DNA from: Bacillota bacterium
GTDB lineage: Bacteria > Bacillota > Sulfobacillia > Symbiobacteriales > ZC4RG38
Direction of reading: 5' to 3'
Length of the DNA stretch: 12,011 bases
Assembly: GCA_003242505.1 (NCBI GenBank)
Contig: QGUP01000024.1
Location: 1 to 12,011 of the forward strand
Positions 11,485 through 12,011 of the stretch are shown piece after piece (within the stretch, counting starts at the first letter, position 1; every line of letters starts with the position of its first letter). The position numbers and the translations under genes are program-made. The notes beneath the pieces were generated by a model. That model worked only from the letters and a program-made list of their open reading frames with translations. It ran no database searches and had not been told where the DNA came from.

Positions 11485-12011
11485 ATGAAGCACCTGCGGA
11501 TCGCAGTGGCGGCGCTGCTGACCCTGACCACCCTCCTGGCCGGGTGCGGCCGGGGGCCGGCGGGGCAGGACGGTGCCGGCGGAAAGGAGGCCCCCCAGGC
11601 CGGCGCGACCGGCGCCGGCTCCGGCGAGAGCCGGCCGGGGGCGAAGCTCCGGGTGGGCATGCTGCCCATCGTGGACGGGCTGCCCTTCTGGGTGGCCGAG
11701 GCCCAGGGCTACTTCCGGGAGGCCGGGGTGGAGGTGGAACTGGTCAACTTCCGGAGCGCCGACGAGCGGGACGTGGCCCTGACCGCCGGCCAGATCGACG
11801 GGGCCATCGCGGACACCGTCGCCGCCACCACCCTGGTGGCCAGCGGCGCCAGGGTGAAGGTCATCTCCCTCAGCCTCGGGGCGAACCCCCGGGAGGGCCG
11901 GTTCCTCATCCTCGCCTCGCCCAGGTCCCAGGCCCAGACCCTCGAGGACCTGAAGGGCGTGCCCATCGCGATCTCCAACAACTCCATCATCCACTACGTG
12001 ACGGAGAAGCT
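11485..12011 (+). CDS. ABC transporter substrate-binding lipoprotein, NitT/TauT type (partial)
   Basis: Starts at ATG 11485 after AGGAGG (11470-11475) and runs off the window at 175 codons. The N-terminus is a lipoprotein signal: a basic start, a hydrophobic core, then LLAGC with Cys21 as the lipidated residue. A Gly/Ala/Gln-rich tether (22-52) leads to the binding domain. LRVGMLPIVDGLPFWVAEAQ, then GYFREAGVEVELV, then ALTAGQIDGAIADT and LEDLKGVPIAI match the NMT1/SsuA-like periplasmic-binding family, whose members bring in nitrate, sulfonates, pyrimidines or other small molecules with ABC permeases. It follows the menaquinone genes in the same direction; permease and ATPase genes would be expected just beyond the window. 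The ligand cannot be read from the sequence. Confidence 0.9.
   Translation, partial: MKHLRIAVAALLTLTTLLAGCGRGPAGQDGAGGKEAPQAGATGAGSGESRPGAKLRVGMLPIVDGLPFWVAEAQGYFREAGVEVELVNFRSADERDVALTAGQIDGAIADTVAATTLVASGARVKVISLSLGANPREGRFLILASPRSQAQTLEDLKGVPIAISNNSIIHYVTEK

Noticed and set aside
10386..11669. Long - strand reading frame of 427 codons
   Set aside because: Antisense to the UbiA-family gene, with repetitive Gly/Asp/Gln/Val composition and no ribosome-binding site.

Overview
The window joins two different kinds of DNA. Positions 1 to about 6350 look like the replication and early-regulation module of a prophage or related mobile element. From about 6350 to the end the DNA is very GC-rich and chromosomal. 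Starts are often GTG, ribosome-binding sites are strong GGAGG types, and third codon positions are dominated by G/C. With UbiX/UbiD/UbiA-type menaquinone genes of the futalosine branch, this suggests a high-GC, possibly thermophilic Firmicute (Symbiobacterium/Thermaerobacter-like). That placement is inferred from style and content, not from a marker gene.

Element part, all on the + strand with small gaps or overlaps: the tail of an unknown gene (1-72); a small CxxC/CxxC zinc-ribbon protein with a Trp/Arg-rich start (141-428); an 81-aa unknown (430-675); a PD-(D/E)XK nuclease with a NucS-like core (680-1237); a winged-helix replication initiator (1242-2333); a DnaC-type helicase loader (2245-3162); a 108-aa helical unknown (3149-3475); a RusA-like resolvase (3468-4022); three HTH proteins in a row, namely a 320-aa HTH protein with a Cys cluster (4039-5001), an HTH-S1 fusion (5022-5798) and a zinc-finger/HTH protein (5821-6198); and a DNA methyltransferase (6215-7171). 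No integrase, terminase or structural gene is visible, so only one module of the element is in view.

The most striking object lies inside the initiator gene. Eleven copies of a 21-nt unit, each built round a 17-nt dyad, fill 1548-1803 and are followed by the most A+T-rich stretch noticed in the window (1847-1900). The copies occur in all three reading frames, so the DNA motif is conserved rather than one peptide. They sit at 21-23 or 31-nt steps (two or three helical turns) and form two five-unit modules 117-118 nt apart. This is the layout of a lambda-type origin inside the O gene: initiator wHTH, iterons, an unwinding element, and the helicase loader as the next gene. I read it as the element's replication origin.

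Chromosomal part: ubiX (7208-7777, - strand) makes prenyl-FMN. Divergent from it is a RelA/SpoT-type alarmone synthetase protein (7884-8861, +). A UbiD-family decarboxylase (8993-10453) and a UbiA-family prenyltransferase (10437-11366) overlap as an operon. UbiX, UbiD and UbiA together fit late menaquinone synthesis from 1,4-dihydroxy-6-naphthoate (MqnM, MqnL, MqnP). A strong sigma-A-like promoter precedes the UbiD gene and is followed at once by a terminator-like hairpin with a T-run, suggesting attenuation or a tightly nested gene boundary. The window ends inside a lipoprotein substrate-binding protein of the NitT/TauT type (11485-12011, partial).
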